Notes: generated by a model not told the origin, from the letters alone. A stretch of 32,750 bases of DNA from Kaiparowitsia implicata GSE-PSE-MK54-09C (GCA_019359435.1 JAHHHI010000020.1:1-32750); one strand, 5' to 3'. Positions 1 through 8,471 are shown, numbered from the stretch's first letter. Made by a program: numbers and translations.

Positions 1-127
1 TGTAGGCACACGGGAATAGCAGGATGCCGGACCAGCCCACAAAGACGAATCGGTCGCGCTTTAGCCAGTCGTCAAGGACGTCGAACCATCCTTGCCCGGC
101 TTGCGCTCGTCCCATTGCTATGGTCAT
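1..127 (-). CDS. psbD: Photosystem II D2 protein, N-terminal part (cut by window edge)
   Basis: D2 is one of the two core subunits of the photosystem II reaction centre in the thylakoid membrane. With D1 it binds P680, pheophytin, plastoquinone QA and the non-haem iron. Only the first 42 codons are in the window. They read [15 protein letters not shown]..., followed by [16 protein letters not shown] and LLFPCAY, which is the nearly invariant D2 start leading into the first transmembrane helix. The ATG at 125-127 is preceded on the minus strand by a GAGGAT ribosome site about 6-10 nt upstream. The gene is divergent from ycf4. psbC usually follows psbD in cyanobacteria but would lie outside the window. 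Identity is very secure although the fragment is short. Confidence 0.97.
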   Translation of the reverse strand, partial: MTIAMGRAQAGQGWFDVLDDWLKRDRFVFVGWSGILLFPCAY

Positions 128-355
128 TTCATATCCTCGTTAATATGGCGTCGAATTTCCCGATAAGCTCCACGGTCTCGGCCTGCTGTCGCATTCTAAG
201 AGTCATGCAAACAGCTGCGCGGGTGGAGTTGGGATTGCTTACGCTCGAACCGACTAAGCAAATGCACAGGCGCATAGGGGTAGGTAGGATAAACCCTACC
301 GCACGCTTGCCTGTACGGCAATACGCATTGTCTAAGCCGAGCTTATTGTTTCTAT

Positions 356-384
356 ATGATAGGGACATATTAATATTTTTACAA
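356..384 (-). promoter_or_regulatory. Candidate psbD promoter
   Basis: On the minus strand a -35-like TTGTAA (379-384) and a -10-like TATCAT (356-361) are separated by 17 nt and point toward psbD. Use of this site would give a 5' leader of about 220 nt. Long leaders are plausible for a light-regulated photosystem gene, but no transcript data are available here and other promoters in the spacer are possible. Confidence 0.4.
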
Positions 385-930
385 TCTGACATGTAGTTTC
401 TCAGTAATGGATGGCGCAGCCAAAACGTGCCAATTCCCGGTGTTTAGGGGGATAAGGCAGTTTGCGACTAGAGTTATTGCGTATTTTAATGAGACGCGGG
501 CGATCGCCCACCTCAACCCTAGAACGGGTCGGTGATGTTCTAGACCTGTGGTCAGGGTTACTAAACTGCCTAAGGCTTAGGGCATTCAGAATTATCATCC
601 ACATGTCTACAACACGACCAACGGGTCTTCACAACCGAATCTCAACCGAACGCGAACCAGATCGCTCCACTCTGCGGAATTAAGGTAGCTCTAGGCTCTA
701 ACCAGTTCTAGTCATACCAGTACCACCAGTGCCAATGTATAGGTAAGGAAGATAGCTATGTATATATTCGGATATATTCGGACTCAGCCCTAGCGAATTC
801 GGAGTACTGACGGACTAAAATCATCCCAGGCAAGAACTTACACCCTTTCTGAGAGAAGATGGTACTTAGTCATCGATCGAATCAGGGTAAACCTAAAAGT
901 GCGCAACAGTTTTACGACACGGCTACCGAG

Positions 931-990
931 CAAACCCTATCGCTGTAGCGCAAAACCTATCGCTGCAGTGCAAAACCATTGCGTTCACTG
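931..990. repeat. 20-bp tandem repeat upstream of ycf4
   Basis: Three adjacent 20-bp units start at 931, 951 and 971. Units 1 and 2 (CAAAACCTATCGCTGCAGTG in the second) match at 17 of 20 positions. The third is degenerate, about 13 of 20. The repeat sits 55 nt before the ycf4 start. It may be a regulatory repeat or neutral slippage. Confidence 0.65.
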
Positions 991-1044
991 ACGATTACCC
1001 CTGTCCGTTGTGGTTATAAATGTAAATTTTGAGTTTTTAACGTT

Positions 1045-1611
1045 ATGGCTAGCTCTGTCACATCCACTGCCGATCTAACGCTGAGACAGCGGGTTGTGGG
1101 CTCTCGTCGATTTAGCAATTTCTGGTGGGCAACCATTGTCTCCCTTGGCGGGGGTGGCTTTTCATTGGCCAGCATCTCTAGCTACACCAAGATCAATTTC
1201 TTGCCGCTTTCAGATCCAACGGTGCTGGTGTTTGTGCCCCAAGGAATTGCAATGGGCTTCTATGGTGTGGCGGGTTGCCTGCTGGCGACATATCTCTGGT
1301 TGGTGATTGCGTGGGATGTTGGGGGTGGCTTCAACGAGTTTGATAAAAAATCCCAGACTGCCCGAGTTTTTAGGTGGGGATTCCCTGGAAAAAATCGCCA
1401 GATCGAAGTGTCTCACCCACTTGAGGATGTTCAGTCAATCCGAGTGGTGATTAAAGACGGGCTGAATCCACAACGCGCGCTGTACTTAAAAATTAAAGGG
1501 AAGGGAGAGATACCCCTGACTCGAGTCGGTCAGCCATTGCCCTTGACGGAATTAGAAAATCAAGGTGCTGAGTTGGCGCGGTTTCTCAGCGTCCCCTTAG
1601 AGGGTTTGTAA
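1045..1611 (+). CDS. ycf4: Photosystem I assembly protein Ycf4
   Basis: Ycf4 is a thylakoid membrane protein that helps assemble photosystem I. It is helpful rather than essential in cyanobacteria. The 188 residues match the usual family length of about 185. Two hydrophobic segments lie at about 26-46 and 68-90, followed by a soluble C-terminal domain. Family signatures visible include FVPQG...MGFYGVAG (about 64-77), RWGFPGKNR (about 110-118), the DVQSIRV segment and IPLTRVGQ near the C-terminus. The ATG at 1045 follows an AT-rich stretch with little Shine-Dalgarno character. The gene is divergent from psbD, an arrangement consistent with joint control of photosystem genes. No defects are seen. 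Confidence 0.97.
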   Translation: MASSVTSTADLTLRQRVVGSRRFSNFWWATIVSLGGGGFSLASISSYTKINFLPLSDPTVLVFVPQGIAMGFYGVAGCLLATYLWLVIAWDVGGGFNEFDKKSQTARVFRWGFPGKNRQIEVSHPLEDVQSIRVVIKDGLNPQRALYLKIKGKGEIPLTRVGQPLPLTELENQGAELARFLSVPLEGL

Positions 1612-2070
1612 TCAAGAGTTAAGAGCCCTTAAGCTTACGATAGGTTTTAAGCAAGCGTTGGAATGCCCCATTTCTCATAGCCTGGGATGTTTTAGAAGTG
1701 AGACTGAAGGCTATGTTCTGTCACGGCCTTTGAGAAGGCATAAAGGCTGACAGACTTATTTAGAACTTTTTGTTTTTTTGAAAGCGCCTCGGCACCAAAC
1801 ATCTCAGCGAATTGAGGCATTAAGACGGCACTGCTCAGCTTTTAGCTCACGGATGCAAACGGTGTGAAATTATATCGTGCTGATCGGAACATTACACTGC
1901 GGGCAGTGAATCAGATTTGATCCGCGTAGACTATAAAAGCTAGGCAGATCTGGGTTCACGTTAAATGCTAGGTTGGTACGGGCATTGGTGCAACAGCAAT
2001 GTGCGCCCAAGCGTCACGCCCTGATTTAATGCCCTAGTTAAGTCATCTGAACCATTCTGGTGGTTTGCAT
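1612..2070. other. Intergenic region between ycf4 and the cyclophilin gene
   Basis: About 460 nt without a credible gene. It contains the hairpin at 1718-1753 listed separately. The remainder shows no motif I can name. Confidence 0.5.
1718..1779 (+). terminator. Candidate ycf4 terminator
   Basis: CTGTCA (1718-1723) pairs with TGACAG (1748-1753), and GCCTTT pairs with AAAGGC inside it, leaving a 2-nt bulge and a 10-nt loop. A T-rich run follows at 1767-1779. The T-run starts about 13 nt after the stem, which is further than ideal. Confidence 0.4.
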
Positions 2071-2826
2071 ATGAACCAATCAATCCGAAAACGCTTTGCT
2101 ATCGTTATGGCGATCGCCCTTCTGTGGCTAACCGGCTGCACTCAGCCCGTCAGCGAAGCACCAAATTCAACTGACTTTTCCCCCGCCGAGACATCCCCTT
2201 CTATGACTTCTACAACCAACCCCTATAGTGCATTGCCCAGCCTAAGCGGTGAAGCCACCGTAGAAATGACGGTTAACGGCTCCAAAGTTACGATTCAGGT
2301 CAATGGAAACGATGCGCCTGTCACCGCAGGAAATTTTGTTGATCTCGTGAGCCGGGGTGTCTATAACGGGCTGGTGTTCCATCGCGTCGTGCGCGATCCT
2401 CAGCCCTTTGTGGTGCAGGGTGGCGACCCCCAAGGCAAAGATCCAACCGTGCCGCCCCAGCAATTGGGAACAGGCAGCTATGTAGATCCAGCGACCGGCC
2501 AGTCCCGCTACATTCCTCTGGAGATCAAACCAGCAGGGGCCGCAGAACCGATTTATGGCCGAACATTAGAAGAGGCTGGAGTTCGCCAGCCGCCAGCGCT
2601 AACCCATCGGCGAGGCGCTGTAGCTATGGCGCGATCGCAAGCGCCTGACTCAGCCTCGGCACAGTTTTACTTTGCACTGGATGAGCTTAGCTTTCTAGAC
2701 GGCAACTACGCCGTATTTGGATATGTCACCAGCGGCATGGAAGTTGTAGATCAGATTCAGCAGGGCGATCGCATCGAAACTGCTGACGTCATTGCAGGAT
2801 TAGAAAACCTCAGCAGCGGCAGCTAA
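2071..2826 (+). CDS. Cyclophilin-type peptidyl-prolyl cis-trans isomerase, predicted lipoprotein
   Basis: This enzyme is predicted to catalyse cis-trans isomerisation of X-Pro bonds during folding of exported proteins. The first 23 residues form a lipoprotein signal: a basic N-terminus, a hydrophobic core and the lipobox LTGC with Cys23, so the mature protein should be anchored on the periplasmic or lumenal side. A Ser/Thr/Pro linker (about 24-58) leads to a cyclophilin fold with FHRVV (about 103-107), VQGGDP (about 115-120), GAVAMARS and SAQFYFAL. The domain is of the long bacterial type with an insertion between QGGDP and GAVAMARS. I prefer ATG 2071 over TTG 2065 because it gives a normal signal peptide. 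Ribosome binding is weak. A strong terminator follows. Confidence 0.93.
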   Translation: MNQSIRKRFAIVMAIALLWLTGCTQPVSEAPNSTDFSPAETSPSMTSTTNPYSALPSLSGEATVEMTVNGSKVTIQVNGNDAPVTAGNFVDLVSRGVYNGLVFHRVVRDPQPFVVQGGDPQGKDPTVPPQQLGTGSYVDPATGQSRYIPLEIKPAGAAEPIYGRTLEEAGVRQPPALTHRRGAVAMARSQAPDSASAQFYFALDELSFLDGNYAVFGYVTSGMEVVDQIQQGDRIETADVIAGLENLSSGS

Positions 2827-2874
2827 AGCAACTAGCGATACCAAAATGCATCTCGCATCTGTAAGCCCATCACT

Positions 2875-2913
2875 AAGAGCCCAATCTCTGAACAATCAGG
2901 AGGTTGGGCTCTT
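2875..2913. terminator. Bidirectional terminator between convergent genes
   Basis: AAGAGCCCAA (2875-2884) is a perfect inverted repeat of TTGGGCTCTT (2904-2913), with a 19-nt loop. It lies between the convergent cyclophilin and acetyltransferase genes. The T-run is poor, so the call rests on stem strength and position. Confidence 0.7.
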
Positions 2914-2975
2914 ATCGTTATATTGGGTATGCGATGGCTTTAAACGACACTAGACTAGCCACAGCACCCCTTATC

Positions 2976-3500
2976 CTAATCGGGATACCAGAACATGCCC
3001 TTAATCCCTTCTGGGTCAGACATGAAACCTAGCCCACGGTAAAATTCAACCACTTGCGGGTCAGCAAAGAGCGTAATGTTGCTGATGTCTTCACTCCGCA
3101 ATCGTTTGATCATATACTTCATCAAAGCTTTGCCTAGGCCCTTCCCTTGATAATCGGGATGCACCACCACATCCCAAATGGTGGCGTTGAAGGCATGGTC
3201 AGATGTGGCGCGCGAAAACCCTACTAGCCGCCGCTGCGCCCCACGTTCTTCCCACATAGATACGACCAAAAAGCTATATTGAATCGCCTTCTTGACCTTA
3301 CGGAGAGGGCGGCGCGACCAGCCTACCGCATCGCATAGCTCCTCTAGCTCATAGAGATCGATATCACGATCGACCGAGAACACAATGCGTGATCCGCTGC
3401 TGGTCGTCATGCCCATAGCTGCCGCTGACCTCTCCGCCGGATCTGGCTTGGCAGCAGTCGCCATGTCTGTAGCGCTAAACAGGCTCTTCCAAAAACCCAT
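2976..3500 (-). CDS. GNAT family N-acetyltransferase (Ycf52/NSI-like)
   Basis: It is predicted to transfer an acetyl group from acetyl-CoA to an amine, either a lysine or N-terminus of a protein or a small molecule. The 174-residue protein has a variable, charged N-terminus and a GNAT core. Motif A is clear: [19 protein letters not shown] with the Q118-x-x-G121-x-G123 acetyl-CoA loop. The end of the domain has VEFYRGLGF. The arrangement [24 protein letters not shown] before the core is typical of the cyanobacterial and plastid Ycf52/NSI group, which includes protein acetyltransferases in plant plastids. The substrate here is unknown. The ATG at 3500 has no strong ribosome site, and an internal Met in the first 31 residues could serve instead. 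Confidence 0.85.
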   Translation of the reverse strand: MGFWKSLFSATDMATAAKPDPAERSAAAMGMTTSSGSRIVFSVDRDIDLYELEELCDAVGWSRRPLRKVKKAIQYSFLVVSMWEERGAQRRLVGFSRATSDHAFNATIWDVVVHPDYQGKGLGKALMKYMIKRLRSEDISNITLFADPQVVEFYRGLGFMSDPEGIKGMFWYPD

Positions 3501-4057
3501 GCAGGTGCGATGCAGTCCGTAATACGTTTATGACAGTACTAGCTAGTATATCTATGTATTTCACCCTGCGGTTGCAGTTCGCACAAATCCGAGCTGAATT
3601 TTGGTAGACGCTAGTAAGCAGCGCTCTGCCCAAGTTATGGAGCCCGCGATACCTGCTCTAGACCACCCAGATAGAAGCTAACCATAGCTGAGATCTGCGG
3701 CCCAGCATGCGGCAAATATCACCCAGGCTTGGCAGAGAGGCGAGACAGATTGTGTCCAGTGGGATAGACCAGTGGGACAGACCAGTGGGATAGAGAAATG
3801 CTCCCAGCCCTATGGGCATAGGGTCAGTGGGGTAGAACCATGCCGCAGGTCTTATCAAGCCCTGCCATAGCATCACGTCATGGAGAATCATGGCATGGTT
3901 AGAGAACAGGATTAAAAGCGTCTTATTTTGCTGCTACTGTTTTGGGGAATTAAGCGCCATTTTAGGGTTTTCTAATAGGGAGAGATGCGCTGAAGCATTC
4001 CTCACTCCGCATTACTCCTTTTGAGCACCCGCACCACGTGTCCTGGCTGATTAACCT
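3501..4057. other. Intergenic region with 13-bp repeats
   Basis: About 560 nt between divergent genes. A minus-strand frame of 77 codons (3658-3891) lies over a tandem repeat and has no family resemblance, so I do not call it a gene. The 13-bp repeat array is listed separately. No convincing promoter was identified. Confidence 0.5.
3756..3836. repeat. 13-bp tandem repeat with a dispersed fourth copy
   Basis: CCAGTGGGATAGA occurs at 3756-3768, with one change at 3769-3781, and again exactly at 3782-3794. A further copy with two changes (TCAGTGGGGTAGA) is at 3824-3836. The near identity suggests recent slippage duplication. Confidence 0.75.
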
Positions 4058-4783
4058 ATGTCTTCGGGTCTGCAACCATCCACTTTAGATCTGTTGAAGC
4101 GCTTCAATCGGGCGTTTCCCCAGTTCTATGAGCAATTTGTCAGCAGTGAGATTCAACTGCAAAATCTGCGATTAGCCTACCAGCTCTACAAGTCGCGGCA
4201 GGCCGTAATTGAGCTGAAACCGGAGGGCAACAAAAGTGTGTTGCATTTTGCTTACCGCAATCAGTCGTTTCTGCTGAGCGATATTTTTGGTGTGCTGGCT
4301 GCCTATGGGCTAACTATCCACAGCCTGAGCCTTTATGGGCAGATCTATCCGCCGATGCTGGTGTTTATCAAGCTGGTGGTATCGCGGGGCAACAAGGTTT
4401 TAACTGACAAAACTGCTGAAAATGTGTGCCGTGCCATCCGCGAAGCGCTGGCCGGGCGGTTTGAAGTGGAAGAGATGCTGGCTGTGGAGTTTAACCTGGA
4501 TGCTGGGCTAGAGCAAGTAGAAACGGAGTTTTATGTAGACCCTGTTTTCCATTTGCCGGCGTTGTTGATTGAAGCGGATAACCAGCCAGGTCTGTTCTAC
4601 AAGGTGATGTATGCCATTTGGCAAGAAGATTTGCTGGTTGTGAATGCCAACCTGCTGGTGTGGCGTGGTCGCACCCGGCTAATTCTATATCTCCTAGGCC
4701 CTAACGAAAATTTGATCCCAGAATATTTAGGCCAAAAAATTGCCGAAGGAGTGCGGCAACGGTTATTGGGGAGACGGCTTTAA
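4058..4783 (+). CDS. Protein with two ACT-like domains
   Basis: The function is not known. After an alpha-helical N-terminus (about 1-50) there are two ACT-like regions. The first, about 58-110, contains NQSFLLSDIFGVLAAYGL and LVFIKLVV. The second, about 165-215, contains EADNQPGLFYKVMYAIWQEDL and a terminal strand RLILYLL. The D-x-P-G-L pattern followed by a helix and a strand is typical of the tandem ACT domains at the C-terminus of GlnD and in amino-acid-responsive enzymes, so ligand sensing is a reasonable inference. No catalytic domain is attached, so it may act as a regulatory partner. The 241-residue protein has no membrane segment. The ATG at 4058 lacks an obvious ribosome site. The next gene, nrtS-like, starts 113 nt downstream on the same strand. 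Confidence 0.8.
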   Translation: MSSGLQPSTLDLLKRFNRAFPQFYEQFVSSEIQLQNLRLAYQLYKSRQAVIELKPEGNKSVLHFAYRNQSFLLSDIFGVLAAYGLTIHSLSLYGQIYPPMLVFIKLVVSRGNKVLTDKTAENVCRAIREALAGRFEVEEMLAVEFNLDAGLEQVETEFYVDPVFHLPALLIEADNQPGLFYKVMYAIWQEDLLVVNANLLVWRGRTRLILYLLGPNENLIPEYLGQKIAEGVRQRLLGRRL

Positions 4784-4896
4784 CAGCGCATTAGTTACAA
4801 AATTATAACCAGGTGTTCAAGTCGGTTAGCGGTTTGGTTGCATACCGGCAGGACTTCTTCCTCAAGTTTTACCCTGGATGGTGTGATGGAGGACAG

Positions 4897-5124
4897 ATGA
4901 ATGGAGTGAAGCAGTATGTGCGGAGTCTAGGCGATCGCCACTTTATGCCAGCGGCATTGCGAGTGGCGTTGGTGGTAGGCACGCTGTTGTTTGCGATCAA
5001 CCACGGTGGGGCAGCGGTGCGGGGTCAAATGACATCTGGGCGCTGGGGCTCGGCAGGGTTGACCTATGTTGTGCCCTATTTGGTGAGTGTGCATGGGCAG
5101 TTTATTAACCGCAGTAAAAAATAA
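4897..5124 (+). CDS. nrtS: Small membrane protein, NrtS-like nitrate/nitrite transporter
   Basis: NrtS-type proteins are small cyanobacterial membrane proteins reported to carry nitrate and nitrite. The 75-residue product has two hydrophobic segments, ALRVALVVGTLLFAINHGG (about 18-36) and LTYVVPYLVSVHGQF (about 53-68). The INHG, GQMTSGRW and VVPYLVSVHGQ motifs fit this family as I remember it. I chose ATG 4897 because GGAGG stands at 4888-4892. An upstream GTG at 4813 would add 28 residues with no family likeness. The upstream neighbour has ACT domains of the kind found in nitrogen regulation, which is suggestive but not proof of a link. The symbol is by similarity. Confidence 0.72.
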   Translation: MNGVKQYVRSLGDRHFMPAALRVALVVGTLLFAINHGGAAVRGQMTSGRWGSAGLTYVVPYLVSVHGQFINRSKK

Positions 5125-5314
5125 TCGAACGCGGCTGCGAATCAGGGCGATCGCTCGGGATAACTAGATTGAACTGAGTCATCTGTAGCCATCAGCTTGA
5201 ATGCGCCTGGAGAGCTTCTGCATTGCGCAGAGCCTATCCGTCTCGTTTTGCGGTTGCAACAGGTGCTCTAACCACGCGTGATATGGGCAGTTTGTGGGGG
5301 TGCATCCCAAGCCG

Positions 5315-6757
5315 ATGAGCAGAGGTCAAGTTGGGCGATCGCGCTTTCTGATTCTGGTGGGTATTGGGCTGGTGCTGGTGCTGGCACTCAGCCTAGGGCG
5401 GCGCAATGTGGCACAGTCTGCTGCGCCGCTGGAGCTACTAGAGTCGCTGCCTCAGGATGCAGCGATGCAGGTGTTTTTTAACCAATCCCAAGCCACGCTC
5501 TATACCGAGCCGGATCGGGGCTATGAGCGGTTGGGCGATAACCTAGAGCAGGTGGTGGTGGATGCCATCCTCTCGGCACAGCGGTCGGTTGATGTAGCCG
5601 TGCAGGAGTTGCGGCTACCCCGCATTGCCCAGGCTCTGCGCGATCGCCAGCGAGCTGGGGTGCGGGTGCGCGTCATTTTAGAAAACAACTACAATCAGCC
5701 TGCTAGTCAGGTCTCGCCTACGGCGATCGCCCGTTTAACTGACCGAGAGCGATCGCGCTTCAACGAGAATCTGCGGCAGATCGACCAGAATCAAGACGGC
5801 GTCTTAAGCCCAGCGGAAATTACTGAAAATGATGCGCTGGTTGTGTTGGCCGATGCGCGAATACCTTTGATTGATGATCGCGCCGACGGATCTAAGGGCA
5901 GCGGCCTGATGCATCATAAGTTTGTGATTGTAGACCAGCAGCGGGTGGTAACGGGCTCGGCCAATTTCACCACGTCCGATATGCATGGCGATTTTTCTCG
6001 CCCGTCCACGCGCGGCAACGCGAATCATATAGTGCAAATTCAGAGCCCAATGATGGCGGCACTCTTTCGCGAAGAGTTTGACCTGATGTGGGGGGATGGC
6101 CCTGGCGGCAGATCCGACAGCCTATTTGGCTTACAAAAGCCTTACCGAGCTCCCCGGCAGGTGCGTTTTGCCGACAACAGTCGACTCGTGCTTCAGTTTT
6201 CACCCACCTCGCGCAGCCGCGCTTGGGCAGAAAGCGGCAACGGGCTAATCGCACAAGCGTTAGCCCAAGCGCGGCTGCAAATTGACTTGGCCCTGTTTGT
6301 GTTTAGCGAACAGCCCCTCAGCCCGGTGCTCAACACCCGCCACCAGCAGGGCATTTCTATTCGGGCGCTCATTGATCGGGGTTTTGTCTTTCGCAGCTAC
6401 AGCGAAGCGCTGGATATGTTGGGGCTGGCGTTGCCTAATCTCCAATGCGGGTTTGATGAGGGAAATGCACCTTGGGAGAGGGCGATCGCCACGGTTGGGT
6501 TTCCGGTACTCCCCGAGGGCGACCTGCTGCACCATAAATTTGCAGTGATTGACCAGTACCGGGTGATCACTGGTTCCCAGAACTGGAGCGCCGCCGCCAA
6601 CTACAACAACGACGAAACAGTCTTGGTGATTGACAATACTACGGTCGCCGCCCACTTCCAGCGCGAGTTTGAGCGCCTCTATCAGCTAGCTGACTTGGGC
6701 ATTCCCGCTTGGTTTCCAGCAAAAGTCCAGCAGGAGCTGCAGCGCTGCAGCCTCTGA
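5315..6757 (+). CDS. Phospholipase D-like protein with EF-hand loop
   Basis: The protein is a predicted phosphodiesterase of the PLD superfamily, cutting a phospholipid or nucleic acid. An N-terminal signal anchor (about 10-28) suggests export or membrane attachment. Two HxKx4D motifs form the expected paired active site: H200-K202-D207 followed by TGSANF, and H406-K408-D413 followed by TGSQNWS. Between the first-domain core and its HKD motif lies an insertion with a complete EF-hand calcium loop, D157-x-N159-x-D161-G162-x-L164-S165-x-x-E168. The substrate cannot be told from sequence, and non-specific endonuclease is as likely as lipase. The start is uncertain: GTG 5294 or GTG 5300 would add 5-7 residues. 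ATG 5315 has a G-rich stretch 12 nt upstream. Confidence 0.88.
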   Translation: MSRGQVGRSRFLILVGIGLVLVLALSLGRRNVAQSAAPLELLESLPQDAAMQVFFNQSQATLYTEPDRGYERLGDNLEQVVVDAILSAQRSVDVAVQELRLPRIAQALRDRQRAGVRVRVILENNYNQPASQVSPTAIARLTDRERSRFNENLRQIDQNQDGVLSPAEITENDALVVLADARIPLIDDRADGSKGSGLMHHKFVIVDQQRVVTGSANFTTSDMHGDFSRPSTRGNANHIVQIQSPMMAALFREEFDLMWGDGPGGRSDSLFGLQKPYRAPRQVRFADNSRLVLQFSPTSRSRAWAESGNGLIAQALAQARLQIDLALFVFSEQPLSPVLNTRHQQGISIRALIDRGFVFRSYSEALDMLGLALPNLQCGFDEGNAPWERAIATVGFPVLPEGDLLHHKFAVIDQYRVITGSQNWSAAANYNNDETVLVIDNTTVAAHFQREFERLYQLADLGIPAWFPAKVQQELQRCSL

Positions 6758-6804
6758 GAAAAAACTTGGAAAAACTTCGTTATTCTGAAAGAAGACATAT
6801 CAAG

Positions 6805-6826
6805 ATTTGCAAACAACGTTGCAAAT
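6805..6826 (+). terminator. Candidate terminator after PLD gene
   Basis: ATTTGCAA (6805-6812) and TTGCAAAT (6819-6826) form a perfect 8-bp stem with a 6-nt loop, 47 nt after the stop. The stem is AT-rich and followed only by a mixed T/G stretch. Confidence 0.35.
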
Positions 6827-6945
6827 TGGTTTGGATTTCTCATCCACCCCCCGCCCTTTAGGCTGAGGTCTTCTGCAGCCCAACAGTTTATCCTCTAGTT
6901 GCCCCACTCCACGCACGGCTCTGCCAGCCCAATGCAACAGCTTGT

Positions 6946-6989
6946 TTGAACTACGAGTTGCTTGAACTACGAGTTGCTTGAACTACGAG
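6946..6989. repeat. 16-bp perfect tandem repeat
   Basis: TTGAACTACGAGTTGC occurs at 6946-6961 and 6962-6977 without a mismatch, followed by the first 12 bases of a third unit at 6978-6989. Copy number is likely to vary between strains. Confidence 0.8.
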
Positions 6990-7136
6990 ACTATCCCTGC
7001 AACCCAGCTTCATCCCTAGGCTCATCCCCCTCTCTCTCGGCTGCTTCGTTCTCAACTCTAATCAACTCTAAATGGCGTATATCACGCTGCACTCTCACCC
7101 CGACAGTCCTTTAGTTTCTCTCCCAGCCCCAAAACC

Positions 7137-8336
7137 ATGACTCAACACCCCACACGGATTTGTATTTTGGGCGGCGGCTTTGGCGGCCTCTACACGGCTC
7201 TGCGCCTAAGTCAGCTGCCGTGGAATCGCCAAGAGCAACCCGAAATCACCTTGGTCGATCAGCACGATCGCTTCCTGTTTTTGCCGCTACTCTACGAACT
7301 CGTAACCAACGAGCTAGAAACCTGGGAAATCGCTCCCCCCTTCACCGAACTGCTGGCAGGCACCAACATTCGGTTTGTTCAGGCTACGGTGTCTGGTATT
7401 GATGTAGAGGCTAAGCGTGTCTATTTGCACAATGCACCCGAGTTATCCTATGACCGTTTGGCGATCGCCCTAGGTAGCGACACGCCAATGGCGATGGCTC
7501 CTGGCGTCGAAGATCACGCCTTATCCTTTCATTCAATTCAGGATGCGTACCGTCTACAGGAACGGCTGCGGCACTTAGAGGCATCGGATGCTGAAAAAAT
7601 TCGCGTTGCTATTGTGGGTGCAGGTTACAGCGGGGTGGAACTCGCCTGCAAACTGGCTGACCGCTTGGGCGGTCGAGGGCGCATACGCCTAGTCGAACTG
7701 GGTGACAAAATTCTTCGCAACTCCACCGACTTCAATCGCGAAGCGGCTCAAAAAGCGCTGGAAAAGCAAGGCATCTGGGTAGATCTAGAAACCAAAGTTG
7801 CCTCCGTTCAAGCTGATTCTCTATCCCTCGATTACAAAGGTTCTGTGGATACCATCCCAGTCGACATCGTGATGTGGACAGTCGGGACACAGGTGAGCGA
7901 GGTGGTGAAGCACCTGCCGCTGCCTAAGACACCCCAAGAACGGTTGCTGCTTCTGCCGACGCTCCAAGTTGAGCAGCATCCTGATGTGTTTGCCCTAGGG
8001 GATTCTGCCAAGTGTGTGGATGCAGATGGTCAGATGGTGCCAACGACTGCGCAAGCCGCCTTCCAGCAAGCTGATTATGCAGGCTGGAATATCTGGGCCT
8101 CTCTCACGGGGCGTCCACTACTGCCGTTCCGCTATCGCGCCTTGGGTGAGATGATGGCGCTGGGCACCGATAACGCCACACTATCAGGACTTGGGCTCAA
8201 GCTCGATGGCCCACTGGCCTATGTGACCCGCCGTCTTGCCTACTTATATCGAATGCCAACCTTCGAACATCAGCTCAAGGTCGGGCTAAACTGGGTCACT
8301 CGCCCCTTGCGGGATTTACTCACGACCCCGAACTAG
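7137..8336 (+). CDS. ndbB: Type II NAD(P)H dehydrogenase NdbB (demethylphylloquinone reductase)
   Basis: NdbB is a single-subunit flavoenzyme that passes electrons from NAD(P)H to a quinone without pumping protons. The cyanobacterial NdbB and plant NDC1 enzymes reduce demethylphylloquinone, the step before the last methylation of vitamin K1. The 399-residue protein has an N-terminal FAD-binding glycine motif (G12-x-G14-x-x-G17 in CILGGGFGGLY), a second dinucleotide motif for NAD(P)H (about 158-170, VAIVGAGYSGVEL), MWTVGTQ, and VFALGDSAKC for FAD binding near the C-terminus. The segments FLFLPLLYELVTNELETWEIAPPF and LGEMMALGTDNATLSGLGLKL follow the Synechocystis NdbB pattern closely. The ATG at 7137 is the first in frame and gives the standard length. 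Confidence 0.9.
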   Translation: MTQHPTRICILGGGFGGLYTALRLSQLPWNRQEQPEITLVDQHDRFLFLPLLYELVTNELETWEIAPPFTELLAGTNIRFVQATVSGIDVEAKRVYLHNAPELSYDRLAIALGSDTPMAMAPGVEDHALSFHSIQDAYRLQERLRHLEASDAEKIRVAIVGAGYSGVELACKLADRLGGRGRIRLVELGDKILRNSTDFNREAAQKALEKQGIWVDLETKVASVQADSLSLDYKGSVDTIPVDIVMWTVGTQVSEVVKHLPLPKTPQERLLLLPTLQVEQHPDVFALGDSAKCVDADGQMVPTTAQAAFQQADYAGWNIWASLTGRPLLPFRYRALGEMMALGTDNATLSGLGLKLDGPLAYVTRRLAYLYRMPTFEHQLKVGLNWVTRPLRDLLTTPN

Positions 8337-8412
8337 ACAGCTGCCGAACTGACGTGCTTTAAGCTACTCGCGAGGTCGATCGAGAGATTTATGAAAATGC
8401 AACGCGATCTAA

Positions 8413-8442
8413 TTGCGTTTTGCAGAGCCATCTGTCTATAAT
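8413..8442 (+). promoter_or_regulatory. rpmB promoter
   Basis: A consensus -10 TATAAT (8437-8442) is preceded by TTGCGT (8413-8418) at 18-nt spacing. The predicted start of transcription near 8449 leaves a short leader of about 23 nt before the rpmB ATG. Confidence 0.65.
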
Positions 8443-8471
8443 TAGTGTTTGTGAATCTAACGGGAACCGCT

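Larger units (their letters stand above)
128..1044. other. Divergent psbD/ycf4 intergenic region
   Basis: This 917-nt spacer lies between two divergent photosynthesis genes. Short open frames in it have no ribosome sites or recognisable protein features, so I treat it as non-coding. It holds the candidate psbD promoter, a 10-bp direct repeat at 761-780 (two units ending in ATATATTCG or GATATATTCG), a 20-bp tandem repeat at 931-990, and a TATAAA at 1015-1020 that could be the -10 of ycf4, though no good -35 stands in front of it. Confidence 0.6.
6758..7136. other. Intergenic region between the PLD gene and ndbB
   Basis: About 380 nt. It holds a small hairpin after the PLD gene and a 16-bp tandem repeat, both listed. 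No gene, and no clear promoter for ndbB. Confidence 0.5.

Noticed and set aside
462-683. 73-codon frame in the psbD/ycf4 spacer
   Set aside because: Overlaps an antisense frame of similar length, has no ribosome site, and its composition is that of random DNA.
3658-3891. 77-codon minus-strand frame
   Set aside because: It runs across the 13-bp tandem repeat and has no ribosome site or known relatives.
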